From Chloroflexota bacterium (lineage in GTDB: Bacteria > Chloroflexota > Dehalococcoidia > SM23-28-2 > RBG-16-64-32): a stretch of DNA of 31,641 nt. Both the position numbers and the translations under genes were made by a program. Below are positions 7,396 through 15,526 of the stretch, in pieces (the first letter of the stretch is position 1; the number at the start of each line of letters is the position of its first letter). The stretch is taken from NCBI GenBank assembly GCA_005882715.1, contig VBEI01000096.1:1-31641 (forward strand), in the 5' to 3' direction. A model generated the notes under the pieces. That model saw only the letters and a list, made by a program, of their open reading frames with translations. It ran no database searches and had not been told where the DNA came from.

Positions 7396-7666
7396 ATTAC
7401 AAGGAACATCGAACGAGGAACAAGGGAAAAGGAAGCGCGGGTTGGGCGCCGGCTAGCCCCCCCCCGAAATTAAAAATACTGGGCGACACCCGCAGACCCC
7501 CGGCCTGGCGGCACCTAGTAAAAGCGGCCGCCCGGGCCACCTCTGGGCGCTCCGGAGGGCAGACATGGTTCCGAGCCGACACCGGAGAGCGTGTCGCCGG
7601 CGGTTGAGCTCGTGCTCGGTTAGCCTGCTGACACGCAGCCCTCTTTTCATAGGGCACGCTAATGTT

Positions 7667-7707
7667 TAGCAAGGGCGTCAAGGAGGCCGAAGGAGCGAAT
7701 GACGCAC
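7667..7707 (+). repeat. Direct repeat, right copy, with SD-like core
   Basis: Begins TAGCAAG and holds GTCAAGGAGG, then AAGGAG and an ATG that opens only an 8-codon frame (MTHSEGRP). It lies 309 bp from the left copy and flanks the structured block between them. Confidence 0.6.
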
Positions 7708-7856
7708 TCCGAGGGTCGACCTTAACCCGCGCGTGAGGAACTATTGATGAGTTCGTTGCTAGATAGCTGGTGAAAGATTCCTCGCCACCCCACCGCTGCC
7801 GCCCTCCCGGCCCCGCGAGCTCGGAATGAGAGATGTGCGTGGCCGAAAACAGCCGC

Positions 7857-9140
7857 TCAGCGGACGCCGTTTTCGCCGCCGGGTTGGGGCTCGTGTTCGG
7901 GGAGTTTGGTGACGCGTACCTTCTTGATGCGGCGGCCGGCGACGCTGAGGACTTTGAGGCTGATGCCGTTCACACGCACGTTGTCGCCGACGCTGGGAAT
8001 GCGGCCGAGTTCGTTGATGATGAAGCCGCCGATGCTATCGAAGTCGTTCTTCTTGATCGGCACATGGAACATCTCGCTTAGTTCGTCGATGGCAACGCGA
8101 GCGTCAACGATGACCTCATCGGCGGCGAGGAGTTGGACGGGCTGGTCCTCAATATCGAACTCGTCCCTGATTTCGCCGACGATTTCCTCGAGGAGGTCCT
8201 CGATTGTCACAAGCCCGGCGGTTCCACCGTATTCATCGACGACGATGGCTATCGAAATCTGGTTCTCGCGCATCTCCGCCAGCAACTCGTGAACCTTCTT
8301 ACTTTCGGGCACAAAGTGCGGTGGGCGCATGAGGTCGCGCAGGCCAGGTTGCCGGTCGCCGTTCGCCAGGTGCTTCATGACCTCCTTGCCGTGGACAATT
8401 CCGACGATGTTATCGAGGTTCTCCTCGTAGACCGGCAGGCGCGAAAAGCCGTGCTCGACCATGAGGGCGGCCGTGCGCTCGAACGGCGCGCTAACCTCGA
8501 CCGCGACGATATCCGTGCGCGGCACCATTACCTCGCGGACGTTCGTGAATTCCAGTTCGATCACTCCGCGGATCATCTGGCGCTCATCCTCGTGGAGGGA
8601 CGCGCTGGCCTGCTCCATCTCGATGAGGAGGATGAGCTCTTCCGCGCCCCCGGCGATGGCCGCCTGCCTGCGCTGCCAGGTGCGCAGGACGGCTCCCATC
8701 GGGGCGTCGAGAATGAGGACCGGCAAACGGAAGACCACGCGGATGAACTTGACAATGGGAGCGAGCGCCTTCTGTGAACCGCTTGGGTCCTGCGTAACTA
8801 GCGCGCGCGGAAAAGCCTGGAGCAGGAGAAAGGCAGCCGCTACCGCAATCGTAGTGATAGCGAGGGCGAGCCAGCTGTCGCTCCACTCGCGCAGGACGAG
8901 GAAGACGACGATGGCCGTAACGCCGACCAATGCGAGATTGCGGGCGAGGGTGAGGGATGAGAGTGTCAGTTGCCGCTCGTGATAGAAGCGCCGGAGCGCT
9001 TCGACGCGGGATTCGGCGGGCTCACGCATGGCTTGCTCGCGCATCCCGGCGATGATCCCGGCCTCGGCCGCGACAACGAGGATGAAGACGATGATCCCGG
9101 CTATTAGAAAGAGCAGGGCGAGGACCGTATCGCTATCCAC
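7857..9140 (-). CDS. CNNM/DUF21 membrane protein with CBS pair and CorC/HlyC domain
   Basis: An integral membrane protein of the HlyC/CorC family, linked in relatives to magnesium or cobalt efflux; the substrate here is unknown. Three hydrophobic spans come first: VLALLFLIAGIIVFILVV, then one starting LALVGVTAIVVFLVL, then one starting LALAITTIAVAAAFLLL. Two CBS motifs follow, one starting at VREVMVPRTDIVAVEV and one at LMRPPHFVPESKKVHELL that ends in VVDEYGGTAGLVTIEDLLEE. The C-terminal CorC/HlyC domain carries FDSIGGFIINELGRIPSVGD. The frame is open upstream to a GTG at 9236, but that would overlap the acetyltransferase gene by about 100 nt. I prefer the GTG at 9140, which overlaps the upstream TAG stop by 8 nt and places the first membrane span at the N-terminus. 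Confidence 0.88.
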   Translation of the reverse strand: MDSDTVLALLFLIAGIIVFILVVAAEAGIIAGMREQAMREPAESRVEALRRFYHERQLTLSSLTLARNLALVGVTAIVVFLVLREWSDSWLALAITTIAVAAAFLLLQAFPRALVTQDPSGSQKALAPIVKFIRVVFRLPVLILDAPMGAVLRTWQRRQAAIAGGAEELILLIEMEQASASLHEDERQMIRGVIELEFTNVREVMVPRTDIVAVEVSAPFERTAALMVEHGFSRLPVYEENLDNIVGIVHGKEVMKHLANGDRQPGLRDLMRPPHFVPESKKVHELLAEMRENQISIAIVVDEYGGTAGLVTIEDLLEEIVGEIRDEFDIEDQPVQLLAADEVIVDARVAIDELSEMFHVPIKKNDFDSIGGFIINELGRIPSVGDNVRVNGISLKVLSVAGRRIKKVRVTKLPEHEPQPGGENGVR

Positions 9141-9963
9141 GCTTCTTTCGAACCTGCCTTGCCGGAAGTTTTTGGCTCCTACGTACTGAAGTACGCGGCT
9201 TTGGGGTTTTGGTGGGGGCGGCGCGCGCTCGGGCACGAGCTTGATTAGGTCCGCTGCGCGATGAGTTGCTCAGCTTGGGCTTGGTGGTTGGTGCGGTGCG
9301 GGCTGGTACACCGGCGACTTTGGCGCCGTCCGGCACGTCTTTGGTGACGACCGAGCCGGCGCCCGTGGCGGCTTTGCGGCCGACGCGGATGGGAGCGACG
9401 AGCATGGTATCGCTGCCGATGAAGGAGCCGTCCCCGATTACGGTCTGGTGCTTGGTCGCGCCGTCGTAGTTGCAGGTTACCGTGCCGGCACCGATGTTCA
9501 CGTCCTTGCCGACTTTGGCGTCGCCGATGTAGCTGAAGTGGCCGGCGCGACTGGACGCGCCAATGCGCGAGGCCTTCACTTCGACGAAGTTACCGATGTG
9601 GACACCCTTCTCGAGATGAGCGCCAGGGCGCAAGTGGCTGAAGGGGCCGACGTCCGCACCGCTTTCGATGACGGCGCCTTCGACCACAGAGGCGAAGACC
9701 GTGACTTCGTCGCCGATTTGGCTATCCGCGACGATGCTGTTTGGTCCGATGCGGCAGTGAGCGCCGATGCTAGTTTTGCCCGAGATCGTGGTGTTGGGAT
9801 GAATGATGGTGCCAGGACCGACCGCGACGCCGGGTTCGATGTAGGTGGTCCTCGGGGAGACGATCTGGACGCCTTCATAGTCGGCGCGCTTCACCTTGCG
9901 AGCGACGAGCGTTTTCGCTCTGGTTCCGGAGTGCCCGTTGGAGTTGGAGCTGCGTTTGGTCAT
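9133..9963 (-). CDS. GlmU C-terminal-type N-acetyltransferase (left-handed beta helix), stand-alone
   Basis: Resembles the acetyltransferase half of GlmU, which acetylates glucosamine-1-phosphate with acetyl-CoA on the way to UDP-GlcNAc. Hexapeptide repeats run over most of the protein. GlmU landmarks are present (numbered from the upstream TTG at 9984): LRPG (R119), NFVEVK (K137), RAGHFSYIGDA with H149 at the place of the E. coli catalytic histidine, and NIGAGTVTCNYDG. The uridylyltransferase domain with its GxGTRM loop is absent, and no second gene here supplies it. After the helix comes a tail of about 50 residues rich in Arg, Lys, Pro and Thr, unlike E. coli GlmU. The start is ATG at 9963 or TTG at 9984; neither has a clear ribosome binding site. 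Another sugar-nucleotide acetyltransferase is possible. Confidence 0.82.
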   Translation of the reverse strand: MTKRSSNSNGHSGTRAKTLVARKVKRADYEGVQIVSPRTTYIEPGVAVGPGTIIHPNTTISGKTSIGAHCRIGPNSIVADSQIGDEVTVFASVVEGAVIESGADVGPFSHLRPGAHLEKGVHIGNFVEVKASRIGASSRAGHFSYIGDAKVGKDVNIGAGTVTCNYDGATKHQTVIGDGSFIGSDTMLVAPIRVGRKAATGAGSVVTKDVPDGAKVAGVPARTAPTTKPKLSNSSRSGPNQARARARAAPTKTPKPRTSVRRSQKLPARQVRKKRG

Positions 9964-10251
9964 TCGGAAGGTAAGCGCGTCCAAAGGGTCGGCGATTTCG
10001 GTGTGGACATGTCAATCAGTTGGAAGATGGCATAGAGGAAGACGCGAGAAAGGAGCGCGTCGTTAGGGGAAAGCTGCGAAGGTGCCGCAGATGTGGAGGT
10101 TCGGAGGTATCTGGAGGTTCTTCAGTGTCCAAAGAGCGGTGGCTCGATTCGGTTAGTCCTTAGAAGATATGGTAGGTGGGGTCAGGAAGGCTGTCAAGGA
10201 GAGAAGGAGGCAGGAGCTAGTTGATGATCTGCCTCACGGCAGACGCCAAGA

Positions 10252-10257
10252 TATAAT
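10252..10257 (+). promoter_or_regulatory. -10 element TATAAT of the alaS operon
   Basis: A consensus TATAAT ends 8 nt before the alaS ATG. Transcription would start at or within 1-2 nt of the start codon. No Shine-Dalgarno sequence fits between, and no good -35 hexamer is seen at 16-18 nt. This points to a leaderless or nearly leaderless mRNA for the nine-gene operon. Confidence 0.6.
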
Positions 10258-10265
10258 CGATTCGC

Positions 10266-13142
10266 ATGGATACGCACGAATTGAGAGAGGCGTTTCTGCG
10301 CTTTTTCGAGGAGCGCGGGCACCGCCGCACGGCCGGCGCGCCGATCGTGCCGCCGGGCGACCCGACGCTGCTGTTCACGAGCGCCGGGATGGTGCAGTTT
10401 AAGCCCTACTTCATGGGTCAATCGAAGCCGCCGCACACCCGGCTCGCGAGTGTGCAGAAGTGCTTTCGAACCACGGATATCGAGTCGGTTGGGGACACGA
10501 AGCACCTCACGTTCTTCGAAATGCTGGGTAACTTCTCGATCGGGGACTACTTCAAGGCTGAGATGATCCCCTGGGCGTGGGAATTTGTCACCGATGTGTT
10601 GAAGCTGCCGCCCGAGCGGCTGTGGACTTCGGTCTATCTCGACGACGACGAGGCGTACGCGCTGTGGCGGAAGGTGGGGGTATCCGAGGAGCGGATACGG
10701 CGCTACGGCGAAGAAGAGAACTACTGGTTCTCTGGCGACATCGGCCCGTGCGGGCCGTGCTCCGAGATCTACTACGACTTCGGGGAGCAGTTTGGTTGCG
10801 GGCCGGCGTGCGAGCCGTCACATGAGTGCGGGCGGTTCCTCGAGATCTGGAACCTGGTGTTCATGTCGTATTACTGCGACGGCGAGAAGAGGACGCCGTT
10901 GCCTTCGAGGAACATCGATACGGGCTCCGGTCTCGAGCGGGTGGCGACGGTGCTGCTATTCGAGAGCGAGGGCTGGGACAAGAGCCATCTGGCGTCGCCG
11001 TACGATACGGACCTGTTCGCGCCGATCATCGGACGAATCGAGCAGGTCACGGGGGCTTCATATGGCGCTGGCGACGCCGCGGTGGATCGGGCGATCCGCA
11101 TCGTCGCTGAGCACGCGCGGGCAGTGGTTTTTCTACTCGCAGAGGGCATCCGCCCGAGTAACGAAGGAAGGGGATATGTGCTCCGGCGGATGATGCGACG
11201 CGCGATTTATCACGCGAGGGTAAATCTCCTCAAGGCGAGACCAATCCTAGGAGACGTGGCTGACGCGGTAATAGCGGCAATGTGGCGCACCTACCCAGAG
11301 TTACGCCACGAGGGTGGTGAAGTGGTTCGCGTGATTAGAGCAGAAGAGGAGTCATTCTGGGAACGCCTTAGGAAAGGTCAGAATCTCCTTGAAGGTGTCC
11401 TGATGCGCTTTTACGATTGGTTGAATAAATACCTCTCAGACCTAGTGGACAGGCCTTGGAGAATGGCGGAGGAGCCACCACTCGGACAGGGCTTCATGAG
11501 TACTGACCTGCCGGAGAGCCTGAAATCGCTCGCGCTCGAACCGATCCAAAAGCTTCTTGGAGCTGAGCCTTGGAAAGCTTCCGAGGAGAAATGGCGAGAT
11601 GCATTGGATCAGGCTCGGTTACTCCCCGGGAAGCTCACCTTCGCATTGTGGGACACATACGGAATCCCACTGGAACTGACAGAGGAGGTCGCTCGTCAAT
11701 CCGGATTCAGCGTCGACAGGCAGGGTTTCGAAGAAACAATGAGCGGGCAACGCGCACGTGCTCGCGCGGCTCGAAAAGATGTTGCGGAAGTCGCGCATGC
11801 CATCGATGAAGTCGCTGTCGAGAAGGTACATAACGAGCCGTTCGTAGGCTACGAGTCGCTTGAGGCGGGGAGCGAGATTCTAACTCTTTCCGCTCATGGT
11901 AAACAGTCAACTTTGGCAGATGAAGGCAATGAAGTCGAAATAGTTCTTGTACAAACGCCGTTTTACCCGGAGGGTGGCGGACAGGTCGGCGACCGAGGGG
12001 AGATCGTTGGGCCGAGCGGGCGAGTCGTCGTGGAGGATACGCAGCGTGTGGCGGAGCGGCTGATCGTGCACCGCGGGCGCGTTGTAGAGGGGCGAATCGC
12101 GGTGGGGGATGAGGTCACGGCGCTGGTGGACGCGCGGCACCGGGCGGACACGATGCGGAACCACACGGCGACGCACCTGCTGCACGCGGCGCTGCGGAAG
12201 ATGCTGGGCACGCATGTCAAGCAAGCAGGATCGCTTGTGGCGCCGGACCGGCTGCGCTTCGACTTCACGCACACGGAACCAGCGACCGCCGAGCAGCTGG
12301 CGGAGATCGAGCGGCTGGTGAACGAGAAGGTGCGTCAGAACCTGCCGGTGCACACGCGGCTGACGTCGTTCGATGAGGCGGTGTCAGAAGGGGTGCTGCA
12401 TTTCTTCGGCGAGAAGTACGGCGAAGAAGTGCGAGTGGTTGAAGTAAACACCGTGATACCGCGGTTCAGCGCGGAGCTTTGCGGCGGCACTCACTGCGAA
12501 CGGACAGGTGACGTCGGGATGGTGATCATCACGGGCGAATCATCGATCGGAGCGGGGATGCGGCGAATCGAGGCGCTTTCGGGGCGCGGGGCCGAGGAGT
12601 ACGTTCGGCAGAAACTGGCGGAGCTGGATGAGGCGTCGCGCCGGGTGGGAGGCGGGAGGGTGGATCTTATCGCGCGCATAGATGCGTTGGTCGCGGAGAG
12701 GGACGCGCTTCAGAAAAGAGCCGAGCGCCTCGAGCGGTCACTCGCGTCTGGTTCTGCAACGGACCAGATCGCAAGTGCCGCGATCGATGTCGATGGTGTC
12801 AAAGTGCTTGCTTCGCAGGTCGATTTGCCCAGCCTTGACGCGCTGCGCTACTCGGCGGATGCGGTGCGCAAAACGATGCCGTCGGGCGTCGCTGTGCTGG
12901 CCAGCGTCATCGACGGCCGGCCACAGTTCGTGGCGATCGTAAGTCCGGACGTAATTCCGAAAGGCCCCAAGGCGGGCGAGATACTGAAGCGCGTCGCTGC
13001 GGTTACGGGCGGTGGTGGCGGCGGACAGCCTGAAATGGCGCAGGGCGGAGGCAAGGACGCCTCGAAGATCGGGGAGGCGCTGGCGATCGTGCCGGAGGCG
13101 GTGCGGGAAATGATGTCCAGCAACGGGCCGCACGACGCCTGA
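10266..13142 (+). CDS. alaS: Alanyl-tRNA synthetase
   Basis: Charges tRNA-Ala and edits mischarged Ser/Gly. The N-terminal class II core carries the usual motifs (RTAGAPIVPPGDPTLLFTSA early on, then FFEMLGNFSIGDYF). The editing domain has HTATHLLH (H633, H637) and CGGTHC (C739, H743). The C-terminal DHHA1/C-Ala domain has the glycine run GGGGGGQPEMAQGGGKDASK. At 958 residues it is about 80 longer than usual. The excess lies at about residues 376-450, between the end of the aminoacylation core and LPGKLTFALWDTYG, where the family normally has a short linker. Codon use from about 11215 to 11960 differs from both flanks (AGA, CTA, TTA, GGA, AAA common). The frame is intact, so the gene is likely functional. 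It is the first gene of the operon; ruvX starts 7 nt after its stop. Confidence 0.97.
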   Translation: MDTHELREAFLRFFEERGHRRTAGAPIVPPGDPTLLFTSAGMVQFKPYFMGQSKPPHTRLASVQKCFRTTDIESVGDTKHLTFFEMLGNFSIGDYFKAEMIPWAWEFVTDVLKLPPERLWTSVYLDDDEAYALWRKVGVSEERIRRYGEEENYWFSGDIGPCGPCSEIYYDFGEQFGCGPACEPSHECGRFLEIWNLVFMSYYCDGEKRTPLPSRNIDTGSGLERVATVLLFESEGWDKSHLASPYDTDLFAPIIGRIEQVTGASYGAGDAAVDRAIRIVAEHARAVVFLLAEGIRPSNEGRGYVLRRMMRRAIYHARVNLLKARPILGDVADAVIAAMWRTYPELRHEGGEVVRVIRAEEESFWERLRKGQNLLEGVLMRFYDWLNKYLSDLVDRPWRMAEEPPLGQGFMSTDLPESLKSLALEPIQKLLGAEPWKASEEKWRDALDQARLLPGKLTFALWDTYGIPLELTEEVARQSGFSVDRQGFEETMSGQRARARAARKDVAEVAHAIDEVAVEKVHNEPFVGYESLEAGSEILTLSAHGKQSTLADEGNEVEIVLVQTPFYPEGGGQVGDRGEIVGPSGRVVVEDTQRVAERLIVHRGRVVEGRIAVGDEVTALVDARHRADTMRNHTATHLLHAALRKMLGTHVKQAGSLVAPDRLRFDFTHTEPATAEQLAEIERLVNEKVRQNLPVHTRLTSFDEAVSEGVLHFFGEKYGEEVRVVEVNTVIPRFSAELCGGTHCERTGDVGMVIITGESSIGAGMRRIEALSGRGAEEYVRQKLAELDEASRRVGGGRVDLIARIDALVAERDALQKRAERLERSLASGSATDQIASAAIDVDGVKVLASQVDLPSLDALRYSADAVRKTMPSGVAVLASVIDGRPQFVAIVSPDVIPKGPKAGEILKRVAAVTGGGGGGQPEMAQGGGKDASKIGEALAIVPEAVREMMSSNGPHDA

Positions 13143-13149
13143 GCGCCAG

Positions 13150-13575
13150 ATGCGGATAGTAGGCCTCGATCTGGGCGCGAAGCGCATCGGCGTGGCAGCG
13201 GCGGACGACCGGACGCAAGTAGCTGTGCCGATAATAGTGCTGGCGGCAGGACATGATCAGTTGGCGGCGATATCGCGACTACTTGATGAACAGGGGGCCG
13301 ATGAAGTCGTCATCGGGCTCCCTCTGTCGATGACCGGCGCGGTTGGGCCGCAAGCAGAGCAGGCATTGCAAGTGGTCGATGAGTTGCGGCGGCGGCTGTC
13401 GATTCCGGTATATACGTGGGATGAACGGTTGACGACAGTCCAAGCAAGCCGCAACCAGCTTCCCGGACACCGTAGCGGCCGCCGGTCCGAGGGCGACAAG
13501 GGGAGACGGGATGCGATCGCAGCGGCAATCATGCTTCAAGCGTTCCTCGATAGCAGGCGCTCAGTCCGGGCATGA
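13150..13575 (+). CDS. ruvX: Putative Holliday junction resolvase / pre-16S rRNA nuclease (YqgF)
   Basis: An RNase H-like fold nuclease; family members process the 5' end of 16S rRNA and have been proposed to resolve Holliday junctions. Visible motifs are DLGAKRIG with D7, VIGLPLSMTG (54-63), TWDERLTT with D91/E92, and RRDAIAAAIMLQ with D121, the expected acidic cluster. The 141-residue length is standard. It lies 7 nt after alaS and overlaps mltG by 4 nt (ATGA). The alaS-ruvX-mltG order is common in bacteria, which supports the call. Confidence 0.92.
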   Translation: MRIVGLDLGAKRIGVAAADDRTQVAVPIIVLAAGHDQLAAISRLLDEQGADEVVIGLPLSMTGAVGPQAEQALQVVDELRRRLSIPVYTWDERLTTVQASRNQLPGHRSGRRSEGDKGRRDAIAAAIMLQAFLDSRRSVRA

Positions 13576-14639
13576 GGTTTATAGCCGCCACCGCGCTCGC
13601 ATTGGCATGCACCGTCGTAGCCGTATGGGTCGTCGTCGCCGGCCCGGCGAACGATGTTGACGACGTTGGCGGATACCATGCGGCGGCGAGCCCGCCGGGT
13701 GATCCGGTGACTGTAACAGTCGATGCTGGGGCCAGCACCAAGGAGATTGCCGACGATTTGGCGTCGAAGGGTGCGATCGCTTCGGCCGCACAGTTCAGGG
13801 TGCTTGTGGCGTTCCTTGGGTATGACCGGCTGCTTCAGTCGGGCGAATACGAGTTCGCGCGTGAGACGCCGGAGCTGGACGCAGTCTATCGGATACGCAA
13901 CGGCGTAGTTTCGAGCAAGTCCGTGACGATCGTGGAAGGATCCAGGCTGGAAGAGATTGCGGATGCGGTAGCGGCGCAAGGGATCGATCGGACCGAGTTC
14001 CTGGCGGCAGCGCGTCGGAGCGAGTATCAGTTCTCGTTCCTGGAGGAGCTGCGGGCAAGCCAGCGTCTGGATGGCTACCTCTTTCCGGCGAAGTACCCAA
14101 TCAGGAAGCGTGACACCGGACGAGATGTCGTGCAGCGTATGCTCCAGGGGTTTGCCGATAACGTGCCGGCTTCAGTGGAAGAGCAGGCTTCGGCGGAGGA
14201 TCTGACGCTGCACGAGGTGCTGACGCTGGCCTCCATTATCGAGCGAGAAGCGGTGGTTCCGGAGGAGAGGCCGATCATGGCACAGGTCTTCCTGAAACGG
14301 TTGAGATTAGGGATCGCGCTGGAGGCGGACCCGACGGTGCAGTATGCGGTCGCCAACAGCCCGGAGAACGTAAGCAAATACGGGTATTGGAAGAAGGAGC
14401 TTACGCAGGAAGACCTCGATGTCGACTCGCCATACAACACGCGGATCGAGAGCGGTCTGCCACCGGGTCCAATTTGCAGCCCGGGGCTCGATTCGATCAA
14501 AGCAGTCGTAAACCCGGCCCCGACGAACTATCAGTTCTTTGTAGCGAAACCGGACGGCTCCCATGCTTTCGCAGAGACGTTCCAGGAGCATCTCGAGAAC
14601 ATACAGCGGTACGGCGGCGATCCGGGGACCCCACCTTGA
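13572..14639 (+). CDS. mltG: Endolytic murein transglycosylase MltG
   Basis: A membrane-anchored enzyme that cuts nascent peptidoglycan strands and limits glycan length. An N-terminal anchor covers about residues 3-23. A LysM-like segment follows (about 45-110), and then the YceG catalytic domain with LDGYLFPAKY (167-176) and the catalytic glutamate E224 in ASIIEREA. Other family motifs are ADPTVQYA, SPYNTRIESGLPPGPICSPG and NYQFFVAKPDGSHAF. The 355-residue length is normal. The ATG overlaps the ruvX stop by 4 nt, so translation is coupled. Confidence 0.95.
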   Translation: MRFIAATALALACTVVAVWVVVAGPANDVDDVGGYHAAASPPGDPVTVTVDAGASTKEIADDLASKGAIASAAQFRVLVAFLGYDRLLQSGEYEFARETPELDAVYRIRNGVVSSKSVTIVEGSRLEEIADAVAAQGIDRTEFLAAARRSEYQFSFLEELRASQRLDGYLFPAKYPIRKRDTGRDVVQRMLQGFADNVPASVEEQASAEDLTLHEVLTLASIIEREAVVPEERPIMAQVFLKRLRLGIALEADPTVQYAVANSPENVSKYGYWKKELTQEDLDVDSPYNTRIESGLPPGPICSPGLDSIKAVVNPAPTNYQFFVAKPDGSHAFAETFQEHLENIQRYGGDPGTPP

Positions 14640-14657
14640 GCATCGGACGGGCGTGAC

Positions 14658-15524
14658 ATGCTGAAGTATTTAGGAGTGATAGGCTACCCTCTCACCCGGT
14701 CGTTGTCGCCGGCGTTCCAGCAGGCAGCGCTGGACGCCCTGCGGCTGGACATTCTGTACGAAGCGTGGCCAACGCCCGCGGACGGGCTGCAAACGCGAGT
14801 AACCACGCTGCGTTCACCGACGGTGCTCGGCGCGAACGTGACGATCCCGCACAAAGAGGCAGTGATGGCGATGCTGGATGAGGTGGATGAGGTTGCGGGC
14901 CGGATCCGAGCAGTGAATACGATCGTGAACCGTGAAGGCCGGCTGTTCGGCTACAACACTGACCTGCAAGGACTGATGCGAGCGCTCCGCCAAGACGGCG
15001 GCTTCGAGCCGGTCGGCCGGCGGGTGGTAATCGCGGGGGCGGGCGGCGCGGCGAGAGCGGCGGTCGCCGGACTGCTCGATGCGGGTGCCGCATCGGTCAC
15101 AGTCATCAACCGGACTCTCGCGCGTGCAGTTTCACTCGCTAAAGACTTCCGCGACGGCGGCGCTAAGATACCGGTGGGCGCAATGCCGGATGAGCGCAGG
15201 TCTTGGGAATTCGCAATGAGGCATTGTGACCTTTTGATAAACTGTACCCCGGTCGCTTCAGGCGATTCGATTCAGTCGCCGCTTCCGTTGGAGTTGATCG
15301 AGAAGCGTCATTTCGTGTTCGACTTGATCTATGACCCCGCTGAAACATCTCTACGGGCTGCCGCCAAGGGGGCGGGTGCGGAGTTCCTTGGGGGCCTGCC
15401 GATGCTTGTTTACCAGGGCGCGGCCTCATTCGAGTTATGGACCGGGCGTGAGGCACCCGTCGACGTGATGTTTGGGGCAGCCCGGTCCGGGGTTGAAGCC
15501 GGCGTGGGGAAGGAGAGGAAGTAG
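14658..15524 (+). CDS. aroE: Shikimate 5-dehydrogenase
   Basis: Reduces 3-dehydroshikimate to shikimate with NADPH, pathway step four. Motifs are GYPLTRSLSPAFQQAAL (9-25) for substrate binding, the catalytic lysine K66 in NVTIPHKE, D102 in GYNTDLQG, the dinucleotide loop GAGGAARA (127-134), VINRT, INCTP and the C-terminal GLPMLVYQGAASFELWTG. The 288-residue length is typical. It starts 18 nt after mltG. From about 15105 to 15360 codons look less GC-biased than around it, a milder version of what is seen in alaS. Confidence 0.95.
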   Translation: MLKYLGVIGYPLTRSLSPAFQQAALDALRLDILYEAWPTPADGLQTRVTTLRSPTVLGANVTIPHKEAVMAMLDEVDEVAGRIRAVNTIVNREGRLFGYNTDLQGLMRALRQDGGFEPVGRRVVIAGAGGAARAAVAGLLDAGAASVTVINRTLARAVSLAKDFRDGGAKIPVGAMPDERRSWEFAMRHCDLLINCTPVASGDSIQSPLPLELIEKRHFVFDLIYDPAETSLRAAAKGAGAEFLGGLPMLVYQGAASFELWTGREAPVDVMFGAARSGVEAGVGKERK

Positions 15525-15526
15525 CG

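Larger units (their letters stand above)
7146..7856. other. Gene-poor region with direct repeats and a structured GC-rich block
   Basis: About 710 nt between dprA and the CBS protein with no confident gene. A 72-codon frame starting at 7389 on the plus strand has a good Shine-Dalgarno sequence, but its translation is low-complexity and unlike a known family. The block 7481-7600 can close with GGCGACAC (7482-7489) pairing to GTGTCGCC (7591-7598). Inner stems include GGCGGC/GCCGCC and CGCCC/GGGCG. A run of nine C lies at 7457-7465. It could be a structured RNA; it does not match SRP RNA, RNase P RNA, tmRNA or a riboswitch that I can recognise. Confidence 0.4.

Noticed and set aside
7481..7600. 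Structured block as SRP RNA, RNase P RNA or tmRNA
   Set aside because: The conserved signatures of these RNAs (the GGTCCGGAAGGAAGCAG-type loop, GAGGAAAGTCC, or a tRNA-like end with CCA) are missing on both strands.
9180..9193. Perfect palindrome CGTACT-GA-AGTACG near the CBS gene start
   Set aside because: It lies inside the acetyltransferase coding region, has a 2-nt loop and no T-run, and is most likely coincidental.
10120..10190. Possible T-box riboswitch before alaS (GAGCGGTGGCTCG near CCTTAG)
   Set aside because: The T-box core (TGGNACCGCG) is absent and the -10 element lies downstream of this stretch, so it would not be in the transcript.
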